Assembly: GCF_006335125.1 (NCBI RefSeq)
Contig: NZ_VDMO01000018.1
Span: 1 to 64,000, forward strand
Origin: Deinococcus radiopugnans ATCC 19172
GTDB taxonomy: Bacteria; Deinococcota; Deinococci; Deinococcales; Deinococcaceae
Length of the DNA stretch: 64,000 nucleotides
Direction: 5' to 3'
Shown here: positions 22,755 through 33,517 of the stretch, piece after piece
Position numbering within the stretch: position 1 is the first letter of the stretch
Layout of the letters: each line of letters starts with the position of its first letter
Notes under the pieces: model-generated
What the model was told of the DNA's origin: nothing
The model's database searches: none
The model's input: the letters and a program-made list of their open reading frames with translations, nothing else
Translations under genes and position numbers: made by a program

Positions 22755-23084
22755 TCAGTCCACGATGAACAGCCTGGCCCCGCCCGCCGTGCTGGAGCGG
22801 TGGGCCTCGGCGTGATCGGCCACCTGATAGCTGTGGCCGGGCCTGAGGGTGAAGGTGCGGCCATCTTCCAGCTCGGTGTCCAGCTGGCCGTCCAGCACCA
22901 GCAGAATGTGGCCCTTGCGGCACCAGTGATCGGCCAGGTAGCCGGGCGAGTACGTCACCATGCGGACGCGAAGACTTCCGAAGTGCTGCGTGCGCCAGTG
23001 CGCCACCCCGCTCACGCCGGGATGCTCGGTGACGGGCACCGCAGACCAGTCGGTGACGCCAAACCCAATGTCGTGCATCTGCAT
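22755..23084 (-). CDS. DHCW-motif cupin-fold protein
   Basis: A 109-residue single-domain cupin. The motif LADHWCRKGHILLVLDGQL (about 50-68) is the hallmark of the DHCW cupin group and supplies His residues that could bind a metal. The function of the group is not known. The ATG at 23084 has GGGGAGG six bases upstream. It is the first gene after the T-box terminator and precedes ileS by 114 bases on the same strand, so it should be induced when charged tRNA-Ile runs low. Confidence 0.85.
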   Translation of the reverse strand: MQMHDIGFGVTDWSAVPVTEHPGVSGVAHWRTQHFGSLRVRMVTYSPGYLADHWCRKGHILLVLDGQLDTELEDGRTFTLRPGHSYQVADHAEAHRSSTAGGARLFIVD

Positions 23085-23094
23085 GTTTTGCCTC

Positions 23095-23400
23095 CCCTCC
23101 CCGCACAGAAAAAGACGACGCGCCTCAGCTTCTTTGCTGGGACGCGCCGCCTGTGGAGGGCTGATGCGTGGTACCACCCAACTTCGCCGCGCACCGCTGC
23201 GGCCTCGTTGCAAGGCCCTCTGTCGGGGGGCGTCCGGGCGGGTCTAGTCGGCCCCTGCGGGCCTTTCTTCCGTCTGCGCGGGAGGTGATGTTCGGCGTGG
23301 CGGCTGGTCTGTCAGGCTCTCACCGTCCCTGACTCGCTCCCGACTGCCCTGCGCTGGCGTACTGTCCTCGCGGTCGCGTCTGTTTGCTCACCCCGTTTTC
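23095..23400 (-). ncRNA. T-box leader (tRNA-Ile sensing) upstream of cupin-ileS
   Basis: On the minus strand the leader carries GAAGTTGGGTGGTACCACGC (about 23168-23187), the T-box antiterminator consensus that pairs with the tRNA acceptor end. Downstream, GCGTCCCAGC and GCTGAGGCGC form the terminator stem, followed by CGTCGTCTTTTTC. Upstream, an AGTA bulge and the sequence GAACATCACC suggest the specifier loop with an ATC (Ile) codon followed by A. T-boxes on ileS are known in the genus. The exact 5' end is set from the promoter at 23414-23443. Confidence 0.88.
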
Positions 23401-23413
23401 AGGAGTGAAGGAC

Positions 23414-23443
23414 ATGGTAGGGCGGCGGGGCCGCGCGGGTCAA
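23414..23443 (-). promoter_or_regulatory. Promoter of the T-box/cupin/ileS transcript
   Basis: On the minus strand TTGACC (23438-23443) and TACCAT (23414-23419) are separated by 18 bases. Transcription would start near 23407, just before the T-box stem I. Confidence 0.7.
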
Positions 23444-23584
23444 TGCGCCTGATGGCAGTTGCGCCGGCCTGCAGGCCGTCACCGGAAATTCCCTTCGTGA
23501 ATCGGGGTATGCTGGGTGTCGCGTTTCTGCCCGCCTTCCCCGCTGCCGCCGCCCGCCCTCACGGTGTATTGGGCGGCGGGCGCG

Positions 23585-23590
23585 TACAAT
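23585..23590 (+). promoter_or_regulatory. -10 box for rho transcript
   Basis: TACAAT lies about 20 bases before the start of the short leader ORF. No good -35 is visible. Confidence 0.5.
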
Positions 23591-23609
23591 CCTTGTCAGG
23601 GAGTCCCAC

Positions 23610-23689
23610 ATGAAGTTGCCTTGTCACCGTCAGGAGAGCCGTCAGTCCATGAACACCTGTTTCATCTCACCCCAGGGAGGCCGTCCGCA

Positions 23690-23693
<4 letters not shown>
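23610..23693 (+). CDS. Short leader ORF overlapping rho start (27 codons)
   Basis: An ATG with AGGGAG six bases upstream opens a frame of 27 codons (MKLPCHRQESRQSM...). Its TGA at 23691-23693 overlaps the rho GTG at 23690 in a GTGA arrangement. This is the right geometry for translational coupling, or for a leader peptide like the rhoL leader of E. coli rho. The peptide sequence is not recognised and may not matter. A -10 box TACAAT lies just upstream. Confidence 0.45.
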
Positions 23694-24982
<1,289 letters not shown>

Positions 24983-25018
24983 CGCCTGCCGCCTCTCGTG
25001 ATCCGGAGTCCCTGAACC

Positions 25019-26389
25019 TTGACTGTCCTGTCTGATGCCCGTCGGTCTGCCCGCAGCCTGATCGGCGCGGCCCTGCTGTGCGCCGGTTTGTTTCCCGCTC
25101 AGGCTTCCGCCACGCTGCCTGAACCGCTGGCCGGCATGTTCACCGCCCCCTCCGACCTGTTTGTCCCCGAACCCGAGGTGACCCTGCAGCCCGACACGCG
25201 GGGGCCGGCGCTGCAGCTTGTGACCGGGGGGCAGACCACGGCCAAAGCCCTGGCCCGGCGCTACGGCGTGACCGCTGGCGCGGTGCGAACGCTGAACTCC
25301 GGCCCCGGCTGGCGGCTGCGGGAGGTGCGGCTGCCCCATCCGGGCGTGGCGCGGGCTCCGGCGCGGCCGACCTCGGTGCAGGGCTACACCGTTCGCCCCG
25401 GCGACACCCTGAGCGGCGTGGCCACCCGCCACGGCCTGAGCATGGTGGACCTGCTGAGCGTCAACCTGGACCGCCAGAGCCTCGACACCCTGCGGGCGGG
25501 CGAGACCCTGAACATTCCCACCCGTGAGCGCGGCCTGCTGGTGCGTATCAAGCCCGGTCAATCGGCGCTGTCGCTGATCGCCGGGTACGGCGCGGATCTG
25601 GTGGCGACTGCCCGCGCCAACGACGTGCTGCCCACCGAACTGCATGTGGGCGACGAACTGCTGCTGCCCGGCATCCGTGCCGAGAGTTTCCGCCAGCAGC
25701 TGCTGGCCGCGCGTGAGGCCGAACGCCGGGCGCAGCTGGCCTACGCCCGGCAGCAGAAATACGAGGAATACCTGGCGTGGCAGCAGGACCGCGAGCGTCA
25801 GCGCCTGCAGGAAAAGTACGCCCGCCAGGAAAAGTACGAGGCGTACCTGGCCTGGAAGAACAGCCCGGAGCGTCAGCGTCAGCAGGCCGCCTACGAGCGG
25901 CAGGCCCGCTACGAGGCGGCGCAGGCCGCGGCGCGGCAGCGGACCAGCGCCGCCGTCCAGCAGGGGGCCAGTCTGCCTGGCCGCGTTCAGACCGCCAGCA
26001 CCAACCGCATGGGCGGGCTGGCGTGGCCGCTGCGCTCCTTTACCCTGACCAGCCGCTTTGCCGAGCGGGACATCGCCTTCCACCGCGAGGTGTTTCACGG
26101 CGGCATCGATCTGGCCGCCCCCTTCGGCACCCCGATCTACGCGGCCAGCGACGGCACGGTGTCGGCCAGCGGCTACGGGGCGTTCGGGCTGAACGTGTGG
26201 ACCGTGAACGGCACCAGCACCGTGATCTACGGCCACATGAGCCGCACGGCGGTGGTGCCCGGCCAGACCGTCCACACGGGGCAGGTGCTGGGTTATGTCG
26301 GCTGCACCGGCGTCTGCACCGGACCACATCTGCATTTCGAGGTGCGGCTGGGGGGCCAGGCGGTGGACCCCCTGGCCTTGCTGCCGTGA
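25019..26389 (+). CDS. Secreted LysM/M23 cell-wall endopeptidase
   Basis: A 456-residue protein that should bind and cleave peptidoglycan or control such enzymes. A signal peptide (ends QASA, about 31) is followed by a partial and then two full LysM repeats (GYTVRPGDTLSGVATRHGLS near 120-139; LVRIKPGQSALSLIAGYGAD). Then comes a Gln/Arg/Glu-rich coiled region with tandem YARQxKYExYLAW units, and an M23 domain with zinc ligands in HGGIDLAAP and HLHFEV. The start is TTG with GGAG eleven bases upstream. It follows rho by 36 bases. Confidence 0.9.
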   Translation: MTVLSDARRSARSLIGAALLCAGLFPAQASATLPEPLAGMFTAPSDLFVPEPEVTLQPDTRGPALQLVTGGQTTAKALARRYGVTAGAVRTLNSGPGWRLREVRLPHPGVARAPARPTSVQGYTVRPGDTLSGVATRHGLSMVDLLSVNLDRQSLDTLRAGETLNIPTRERGLLVRIKPGQSALSLIAGYGADLVATARANDVLPTELHVGDELLLPGIRAESFRQQLLAAREAERRAQLAYARQQKYEEYLAWQQDRERQRLQEKYARQEKYEAYLAWKNSPERQRQQAAYERQARYEAAQAAARQRTSAAVQQGASLPGRVQTASTNRMGGLAWPLRSFTLTSRFAERDIAFHREVFHGGIDLAAPFGTPIYAASDGTVSASGYGAFGLNVWTVNGTSTVIYGHMSRTAVVPGQTVHTGQVLGYVGCTGVCTGPHLHFEVRLGGQAVDPLALLP

Positions 26390-26413
26390 TCGCCGCACCG
26401 TGACGTTCACGCC

Positions 26414-26854
26414 GTGACGGGCCTCCCGCCGCGCCCGCTGAATCTGCTGGTGGTCGACGATGAGCAGCAGATCCTGGAACTGCTGGAGTTGACCCTGGGC
26501 CTGCGGGGCTACGCCGTGTGGACCGCTCTGGACGGCCCGCAGGCGCTGGAGGTCTGCCGCCAGCGTCCGATCGACGTGATCGTCATGGACGTGATGATGT
26601 CTCCCTGGGACGGCTTCGAGACGGTGCGGCGGCTGCATGACCAGTACCGCCGGCCAGCCCAGCCTGCCGAGGCCGGGGCCGCCGCACCCATGCCGCCCGT
26701 CGTCTTTCTTTCCGGCCTCAATCCTCCGGAAGCCCTGCCGGAACTGGCCGGGCAGCTGGTCCAGACGTATCTGGTCAAGCCGTTCCGCCCCACCGAGCTG
26801 ATCCTGGCCATCGAGCGTGTCTGGGCGGCCCAGCACGGCCACCCGGAAAACTGA
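26414..26854 (+). CDS. Stand-alone response-regulator receiver protein
   Basis: A 146-residue protein with a single receiver domain: VDDEQQ near the N-terminus (acidic pocket), the phospho-acceptor Asp in VIVMDVMM, and the conserved Lys in LVKPFRP. There is no DNA-binding output domain, and no histidine kinase gene is nearby. Between the acceptor site and the Lys it carries a longer, Ala/Pro-rich loop than usual. The start is GTG, 24 bases after the M23 gene, so the two may be co-transcribed. The target is unknown. Confidence 0.88.
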   Translation: MTGLPPRPLNLLVVDDEQQILELLELTLGLRGYAVWTALDGPQALEVCRQRPIDVIVMDVMMSPWDGFETVRRLHDQYRRPAQPAEAGAAAPMPPVVFLSGLNPPEALPELAGQLVQTYLVKPFRPTELILAIERVWAAQHGHPEN

Positions 26855-26903
26855 CCCCACTCACATCCGCTTTCTGGCCCTATGTGTGGGGGCAGTTGCG
26901 GCC

Positions 26904-26909
26904 TATGCT
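26904..26909 (+). promoter_or_regulatory. -10 box of leaderless pdxS mRNA
   Basis: TATGCT ends six bases before the pdxS ATG, and no Shine-Dalgarno is present. Confidence 0.6.
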
Positions 26910-26915
26910 GCGGCC

Positions 26916-27821
26916 ATGAGCGAACCCACTGCCCAGACTCCCCAGCCCCAGCAGACCTACCTCAACTTCGGCTTTGCCGAGATGTTTAAGGGCGGCGTGA
27001 TCATGGACGTGGTCACGGCCGATCAGGCGCGCATCGCCGAAGCTGCCGGCGCCACCGCCGTGATGGCGCTGGAGCGCGTCCCGGCCGATATCCGGGTGGA
27101 CGGCGGCGTGGCCCGCATGAGCGATCCCAAGATGATCAAGGAGATCATCGCGGCGGTGACCATTCCGGTGATGGCCAAGGTCCGCATCGGCCACATCGTC
27201 GAAGCGCAGATCCTGCAGGCGCTGGGCGTGGATTTCATCGACGAATCCGAGGTTCTGACCCCGGCCGACGAGCAGTTCCACATCCTGAAGTCCGAGTTCA
27301 AGGTGCCGTTCGTGTGCGGCGCCAAGAACCTGGGCGAGGCGCTGCGCCGCGTGGGCGAGGGTGCGAGCATGATCCGCACCAAGGGCGAGGCCGGCACCGG
27401 CAACGTGGTGGAGGCCGTGCGCCACGCCCGCACCGTGCTGGGCGAGATCCGCACCATCCAGGCCCGCCCCGCCGAGGAACTGATGACGGTGGCCCGTGAC
27501 CTGCAGGCCCCCTACGAGCTGGTCCGCTACGTGCACCAGCACGGCAAGCTGCCCGTGGTGAACTTCGCCGCCGGTGGCGTGGCCACCCCCGCCGACGCCG
27601 CCCTGATGATGGTTCTGGGTCTGGACGGCGTGTTCGTCGGCAGCGGCATCTTCAAGAGCGACAACCCCGAGCGCCGCGCGCAGGCCATCGTCAAGGCCGT
27701 GACCCACTTCCAGAACCCGGAAGTGCTGGCCGAGGTCAGCGAGGACCTGGGCGCCCCGATGACCGGCATCAACATCGACGACCTGATTCCCGCCGAGCGT
27801 CTTGCGTCACGTGGCTGGTAA
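26916..27821 (+). CDS. pdxS: Pyridoxal 5'-phosphate synthase lyase subunit
   Basis: A 301-residue TIM-barrel enzyme that builds pyridoxal phosphate from ribose 5-phosphate, glyceraldehyde 3-phosphate and ammonia supplied by PdxT. The sequence is highly typical: [22 protein letters not shown], active-site lysine regions MAKVRIGH and [11 protein letters not shown], and the phosphate loop ending [12 protein letters not shown]. The ATG at 26916 follows TATGCT by six bases. The pdxT start lies inside its end, so the two subunits are translationally linked. Confidence 0.96.
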   Translation: MSEPTAQTPQPQQTYLNFGFAEMFKGGVIMDVVTADQARIAEAAGATAVMALERVPADIRVDGGVARMSDPKMIKEIIAAVTIPVMAKVRIGHIVEAQILQALGVDFIDESEVLTPADEQFHILKSEFKVPFVCGAKNLGEALRRVGEGASMIRTKGEAGTGNVVEAVRHARTVLGEIRTIQARPAEELMTVARDLQAPYELVRYVHQHGKLPVVNFAAGGVATPADAALMMVLGLDGVFVGSGIFKSDNPERRAQAIVKAVTHFQNPEVLAEVSEDLGAPMTGINIDDLIPAERLASRGW

Positions 27822-28428
27822 ACCGCTGCATATTGGCGTCCTGGCCCTCCAGGGCGCCTTTCGCGAGCACCGGCAGCGGCTGGAGTCGCTGGGCGCACTG
27901 GTGCGGGAAGTGCGCCTGCCCGCCGATTTAGTTGGGCTGGACGGACTGGTCCTGCCGGGAGGAGAGAGCACCACCATGGCGCGGCTGCTCACGGAATACG
28001 CGCTGTGGCAGCCGATCCGCAAGTTCCACGCAGGTGGTGGGGCCGTCTGGGGCACCTGCGCCGGCGCGATTTTGCTGGCCCGCGAGGTGCGCGGCGCGCC
28101 GCCGCAATTCGGCGGCCAGCAGGCGAGCCTGGGACTTCTGGACGCCGCTGTGCAGCGCAACGCTTTTGGCCGGCAGATCAATTCCTTTGCCGCAACGCTG
28201 CCTGTCAGCGGACTGGAGGAGCCGTTCCCGGCTGTCTTTATCCGTGCACCCGCCTTCAGCGACGTCGGTTCGCAGGCCACCGTGCTCGCCACATGGGAAG
28301 GTCAGGCTGTGATGTTGCGGCAGGATGCTGTCCTGGCCACAGCCTTCCATCCTGAGCTCAGCCCGGATGCCCGAATACACGCGCTGTTCCTGATGAAGGT
28401 GGCCGAAACCAAGACTGAGATGACATAG
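27811..28428 (+). CDS. pdxT: Pyridoxal 5'-phosphate synthase glutaminase subunit
   Basis: A class I glutaminase of about 205 residues that feeds ammonia to Pdx[14 protein letters not shown], the nucleophile Cys in WGTCAG (C83) and the His/Glu pair in FHPELS complete the triad. The gene overlaps pdxS by 11 bases with a GTG start; a TTG nine bases earlier (27802) is an alternative. A palindromic AT-rich element lies just after the stop. Confidence 0.94.
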   Translation: MAGKPLHIGVLALQGAFREHRQRLESLGALVREVRLPADLVGLDGLVLPGGESTTMARLLTEYALWQPIRKFHAGGGAVWGTCAGAILLAREVRGAPPQFGGQQASLGLLDAAVQRNAFGRQINSFAATLPVSGLEEPFPAVFIRAPAFSDVGSQATVLATWEGQAVMLRQDAVLATAFHPELSPDARIHALFLMKVAETKTEMT

Positions 28429-28433
28429 GCAAC

Positions 28434-28484
28434 AAAATTTTCACGAGCAAGTAATATCGTGAAACAATTCACTTACGTATAATA
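28434..28484 (+). repeat. Three-half-site palindromic element, copy 2
   Basis: TTCACGA (28440-28446), ten bases, TCGTGAA (28457-28463), four bases, TTCACT (28468-28473), followed by TACGTATAAT. It lies between the convergent ends of pdxT and the Gfo/Idh gene. Read on the minus strand the hairpin runs into AATTTTGTTG. Its spacer GCAAGTAATA is nearly that of copy 5. Confidence 0.8.
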
Positions 28485-28490
28485 GCCTCT

Positions 28491-29677
<1,187 letters not shown>

Positions 29678-29687
<10 letters not shown>

Positions 29688-30712
29688 TCCACCCCCCAGC
29701 CCACACCGTCGGGCCGGGCCAGCTCACCCGCCGTCCATTCCAGGCCGGCATACGGATCGTCGGCCAGCAGCAGCGCCCCGTCCAGATCGGCCCAGTCGCA
29801 CAGGCCAGCCAGATGTGCGGCGGCGGCGATGCCCAGACTGCTCTCGATCATGCAGCCGATCATGACGCCCATGCCGTGGGCGCGGGCCAGCCGCAGCGCC
29901 GTGAGCGCCCGCAGCGGGCCGCCCAGCTTGGCCAGCTTGAGGTTCACGCCGTCGAAGGCGTCGGCCAGGGCGATCACGTCCCGGACGTGGTGCAGGCTCT
30001 CGTCGGCCACGATGGGGACGCGGGACACGCGGCGCAGTTCGGCGTGGCCCTCCAGATCGTCCGCCGCCAGAGGCTGCTCGACCAGCTCCACGCGGGCGGC
30101 GTCCAGCACGCCCAGCATGCGTTTGGCCTGCGGGCGGGTCCAGGCGGCGTTGGCGTCCACGCGCAGGGTCACGTTCGGCACCTCCTCGCGCAGCGCTTCC
30201 AGAATGGCCGTGTCGCGCGCCGTCCCCAGCTTGACCTTGAGAACCGTGTGCCCGGCGGCCACCGCCTCGCGGGCCTGCCGCCGCATGTCGGGCAGCTCGG
30301 CCAGGCTGACCGTGAAGCTGCTACGCGGCAGCGGGGCGGGGGAGAGGCCCAGCAGCCGCCACACCGGCAGGCCCGCCGACACCGCGCACCACTCCAGCGC
30401 CGCCATTTCCAGCGCGCACTTGACCGAGGGGTGATCGTGCGGCATGCGCGCCGCGAGCCCTGCGTGCAGCCCGTCCCAGTCCCGGGGATCGGTCAGCGCA
30501 TCCGCGAGCAGCGGCAGCACCGCCTCCACCGTGCCGCGCGTCTCGCCGTAGAAGGCGTTGGGGGCGGCCTCGCCACGCCCTGAGATTCCGTCCTGGGTGA
30601 AGGTCACAAAAGTGCGCGGGTACACGCTGTGGGTCCAGCGCGCGATACCGAAGGGCTGGGCGGTGTGCAGCTCCAGCGTTTCCCAGTTCACGTTCATAGG
30701 GGCCGCGCTCAT
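29678..30712 (-). CDS. Dipeptide epimerase (L-Ala-D/L-Glu type), enolase superfamily
   Basis: A 344-residue enolase-superfamily enzyme. The family pieces are the N-terminal capping domain, the catalytic lysine pair in VLKVKLG, the metal ligands in RVDANAAW, VEQPL and ADES, and the second-side Lys in NLKLAKLGG. Such enzymes convert L-Ala-D-Glu from murein into L-Ala-L-Glu. The ATG at 30712 makes an ATGA overlap with the NlpC/P60 gene, whose YkfC-like product would supply substrate, as in the ykf operon of Bacillus. Confidence 0.88.
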
Positions 30713-31581
30713 GCGGTCCACCGCCCGAAGCCGGTGCAGCCTGCCGCAAGTCGCTGCCCGTACTCGCCCTCGCCCAGGGTTTCCACCGTCACACGCATAT
30801 GGGTGGCATTGGCGTGGACCATGCGCTGCCCGTCCAGCATGACGCCGACGTGACCGGGAAAGAAGGCCAGATCGCCGCGCTGGGGGGCCGTGACGACCGT
30901 CAATGCCTCCTGCTGCTGGTCCGCGTCGCGGGGAAGGAACTGCCCGAAGGCGGCGAAGGCCAGCTGGCTCAGGCCCGAGCAGTCCAGCCCCCATGCGCTG
31001 CGCCCGCCCCAGACATACGGGGTGTCCAGAAAGCGCAGGGCCAGCGCCGCCGGGTCTGCGTCCTCAAGGGGGGAAAGGACAGGCTCGCCCACCCAGGCGG
31101 CCGTGCCGCCCGGCAGCACCACGGGCACCCAGCGCCGCCCACCTTCCTCGACCACCTCGCCCGGCGCACGGGTCATCCTGGCCCCCAGGCACAGCTCGCC
31201 AACAATCGGCTGGCTGACCTTCGGCCCGGCGAAGGCGTGGGCGCGCAGGGCGGTGACGGTGAGGGTTTCACCGCTGGGGGGCGCGGTCAGGCCGCCCAGC
31301 CGCGTCCAGCCCAGGTAGCGGTCCTGCCCCGTCCGGACGTATACCCAGCCGTGCCCGTCGTCCCACAGGCGCTCCAGCGCCTCGCCGGGCAACGCTTCGC
31401 TGACCTGGGCGGCGTCCGTGCGCGGCGCGGCGCGCAGGCTCAGGCGAGCGGCGGCAGCCACGGGGCGGGGCGTGACATACGTCCAGCCGCTGCCCTCCAG
31501 CTGACCGCGCAGGCTTTCCTCGGCGTGCCGGGTCTCGGGGTGGTGGGCGTGGGTCCGGGGATCGGGCGGGAGGGGCACCAT
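30709..31581 (-). CDS. NlpC/P60 peptidase with SH3 domains (YkfC-like)
   Basis: A 290-residue cysteine peptidase. Two bacterial SH3 domains (RLSLRAAPRTDA onward, then a second near 110-170) precede the C40 domain with the catalytic Cys in GLDCSGL and His in PGHVGV. No signal peptide is evident, which fits a cytoplasmic gamma-D-Glu-diamino-acid endopeptidase that trims recycled murein peptides. TACCCT seven bases before the ATG suggests a leaderless mRNA. The stop overlaps the epimerase ATG. Confidence 0.88.
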   Translation of the reverse strand: MVPLPPDPRTHAHHPETRHAEESLRGQLEGSGWTYVTPRPVAAAARLSLRAAPRTDAAQVSEALPGEALERLWDDGHGWVYVRTGQDRYLGWTRLGGLTAPPSGETLTVTALRAHAFAGPKVSQPIVGELCLGARMTRAPGEVVEEGGRRWVPVVLPGGTAAWVGEPVLSPLEDADPAALALRFLDTPYVWGGRSAWGLDCSGLSQLAFAAFGQFLPRDADQQQEALTVVTAPQRGDLAFFPGHVGVMLDGQRMVHANATHMRVTVETLGEGEYGQRLAAGCTGFGRWTA

Positions 31582-31588
31582 GCCCGAC

Positions 31589-31594
31589 AGGGTA
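31589..31594 (-). promoter_or_regulatory. -10 box of leaderless mRNA, NlpC/P60 gene
   Basis: TACCCT lies seven bases before the ATG at 31581; no ribosome site is seen. Confidence 0.45.
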
Positions 31595-31624
31595 GCGGGA
31601 AATCCGTACTGGGGCGCGGCGGCG

Positions 31625-32599
31625 TTACAGGTACGTCGTCAGCCAGCGCCGCCAGTTGTCGCTTGCCACGCCTGCCCGGTGTTCGGCAGGCAAGCGGTCC
31701 AGAAAACGGGGGAGATCGCGGTAGCTCCCCACGCCCACCGGGGTCTTCTCGGCCCCGAAGCCGCCGTCCATGTCGCTGCCCAGGGCCACGCGGTCCCAGC
31801 CGACCAGTTCGGCGTAGTGCCGGGCGTGGGCGGCCAGATCCTCCAGCGTCGCACCGTGCGTGGCCCCGTCGCGGATGAACGCACTCAGGAAGACCAGCCC
31901 GATCACCCCGTCCTGTCTGGCAATGGCCCGCACCATCTCGTCGCTCAGGTGGCGGTTGCCGGGCACCAGCGCGCGGGCGTTGGAGTGCGAGGCGATCATG
32001 CGTGGCCCGATCTCGGCGACATCCCAGAACGCGGCGTCGTCGAGATGCGAGGCGTCCAGCGCAATGTTCAGGTCCCGCATGGCCGTCACCAGCGCCCGGC
32101 CCGCCTCCGTCAGCCCTCCCGGCGCTCCGGTGCCGCCGGCGTACCGCGTCGCGCCCCAGGCCGGGCCAATCAGTCGCACGCCCGCGTCCACCCAGAACGG
32201 CAGGTCGTCGGCGTCCCGCAGCGGATCGGCTCCCTCCATCAGCAGCACGACGCCGGGGGGGCCGTCCGGCCCCTCCAAGTGGGCGCGGACCTCGGCCCCC
32301 GAGCGCAGCAGCCGGATGTGGCCGCCGTCTTCCCAGCGGCGGTACACGTCCAGCTGCGCCAGCGCCTGCGCCCGCGCGCCGACGTGATCGGTGTAGCCCG
32401 TGGGCGAGTCCGGCGTGCGCGGCAGCGCGAACAGCGTCCCGAAGCACACCCGCAGGCCCGCCGCCCGCATCTCCGAAAAGGTGGTGGTGGCGGTCTGGCC
32501 CTCCACCGGGTCCACCGCCCGCAGGCCGTCCAGGGGCAGCGTCAGGTCGCGCCCGTTCAGCGCGTTGTAGGCCAGGTCCAGGTGACCGTCGATCAGCAT
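31625..32599 (-). CDS. Membrane dipeptidase family (M19) enzyme
   Basis: A 324-residue zinc dipeptidase. The zinc ligands are seen in DGHLDL at the N-terminus (H6, D8), in LLMEGAD and in IASHSNARAL. ALGSDMDGG is the usual late motif. The family hydrolyses dipeptides, often with a D-residue at the second position, which suits recycling of cell-wall peptides next to the NlpC/P60 and epimerase genes. The ATG at 32599 lies seven bases inside the HAD gene end; coupling is likely. It is separated from the NlpC/P60 gene by 43 bases. Confidence 0.9.
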   Translation of the reverse strand: MLIDGHLDLAYNALNGRDLTLPLDGLRAVDPVEGQTATTTFSEMRAAGLRVCFGTLFALPRTPDSPTGYTDHVGARAQALAQLDVYRRWEDGGHIRLLRSGAEVRAHLEGPDGPPGVVLLMEGADPLRDADDLPFWVDAGVRLIGPAWGATRYAGGTGAPGGLTEAGRALVTAMRDLNIALDASHLDDAAFWDVAEIGPRMIASHSNARALVPGNRHLSDEMVRAIARQDGVIGLVFLSAFIRDGATHGATLEDLAAHARHYAELVGWDRVALGSDMDGGFGAEKTPVGVGSYRDLPRFLDRLPAEHRAGVASDNWRRWLTTYL

Positions 32600-33327
32600 G
32601 GGCCGCCCACCCCGGCGGGCACCCTTTCTCCCACCAGGCCCAACACCGCGCGCAGGTCGTGGATGGCCTCCTCGTCTTGCCCCTGCAGATCGATCACCGT
32701 GGCCTGCATGCCCAGCGCGCGGGCGGCCTCCACGTTTTCCGGCTTGTCGTCCACGAACAGGATCTCGGCCGGCCGCAGGCCCAGCGCGTCGGCCGCGTGC
32801 AGAAACGCCCCCGCGTCCGGCTTGTGCACGCCCACCGCACACGTCGCCACGGCGACATCCACCAGATCGTCCAGACCCACCGCCTCCAGCGTGCGGTCGA
32901 TGCTGGGCAGCGTGTTGCTCAGCACGCCGATCTTCAGCCCCTGGGCGCGCAGTGCCCGCAGCACCTCTCGGGCATGCGGCACCGGCTTCATGAACCGCTC
33001 GTAGGGGTACTCGGCCATGAAGACGGCGGCCTCGGCAGGGGGCAGGCCCAACCGTCCCATCAGCTCCTGGCCGTAGCCGTCCCAGAAGGCGGTCTCGTCG
33101 TCCTCGGTGCGCAGGTCCCACCATGTCAGCGCCCGTTCCTGCCAGTGACGCAGCATCTCCGCACCCACCACTCGCGCGTCCAGCCCATACTCCTCGGCAG
33201 CCCAGCGCGCAGCCTCGGCGTAGACCTCGCGGTCCGTGAAGGCGATGGTGTCGTCCCGGTCGAACAGGACTGCTCGGACAGGGGACAGGCTGATTCGGTT
33301 CGGCGGCGCTGCGGGCTGTGGCGTCAT
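32593..33327 (-). CDS. HAD-superfamily hydrolase
   Basis: A 244-residue phosphatase-like protein. Motif I is FDRDDTIAF, with both aspartates; motif II lies in IGVLSNT and motif IV in FVDDKPENV. The helical cap near 25-100 fits subclass IA. The substrate cannot be told. TAGGAT seven bases before the ATG at 33327 suggests a leaderless transcript and decides the start against an ATG nine bases upstream. It heads the unit that includes the dipeptidase gene. Confidence 0.88.
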   Translation of the reverse strand: MTPQPAAPPNRISLSPVRAVLFDRDDTIAFTDREVYAEAARWAAEEYGLDARVVGAEMLRHWQERALTWWDLRTEDDETAFWDGYGQELMGRLGLPPAEAAVFMAEYPYERFMKPVPHAREVLRALRAQGLKIGVLSNTLPSIDRTLEAVGLDDLVDVAVATCAVGVHKPDAGAFLHAADALGLRPAEILFVDDKPENVEAARALGMQATVIDLQGQDEEAIHDLRAVLGLVGERVPAGVGGPC

Positions 33328-33334
33328 GCGCTCC

Positions 33335-33340
33335 ATCCTA
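33335..33340 (-). promoter_or_regulatory. -10 box of leaderless mRNA, HAD gene
   Basis: TAGGAT lies seven bases before the ATG at 33327. Confidence 0.5.
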
Positions 33341-33482
33341 GTGATCCGGCCGGCCGCCGAGGTAACGGAAGACTGAATCGAGCCTGAATTGAGCCGCGGA
33401 CGACTCTCTCTGTCTTTTTTCACGGGTTTTGAGCAATAAAATTTTTTCTTATAACCTTAAGAGGCCAGTCAGCGCAACTGCG

Positions 33483-33511
33483 TTGCTAAACCGTGCACAA
33501 AACTCTATGCT
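33483..33511 (+). promoter_or_regulatory. Promoter of aminotransferase gene (leaderless)
   Basis: TTGCTA (33483-33488) and TATGCT (33506-33511) are 17 bases apart, and the -10 ends six bases before the ATG at 33518. The 190-base divergent gap also holds an AT-rich stretch (33412-33460) without further recognisable sites. Confidence 0.75.
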
Positions 33512-33517
33512 CCTGTC

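Noticed and set aside
33412..33460. AT-rich stretch before the aminotransferase as another copy of the palindromic element
   Set aside because: It contains TTTTTTCACGGG but lacks the TCGTGAA arm and the third half-site.
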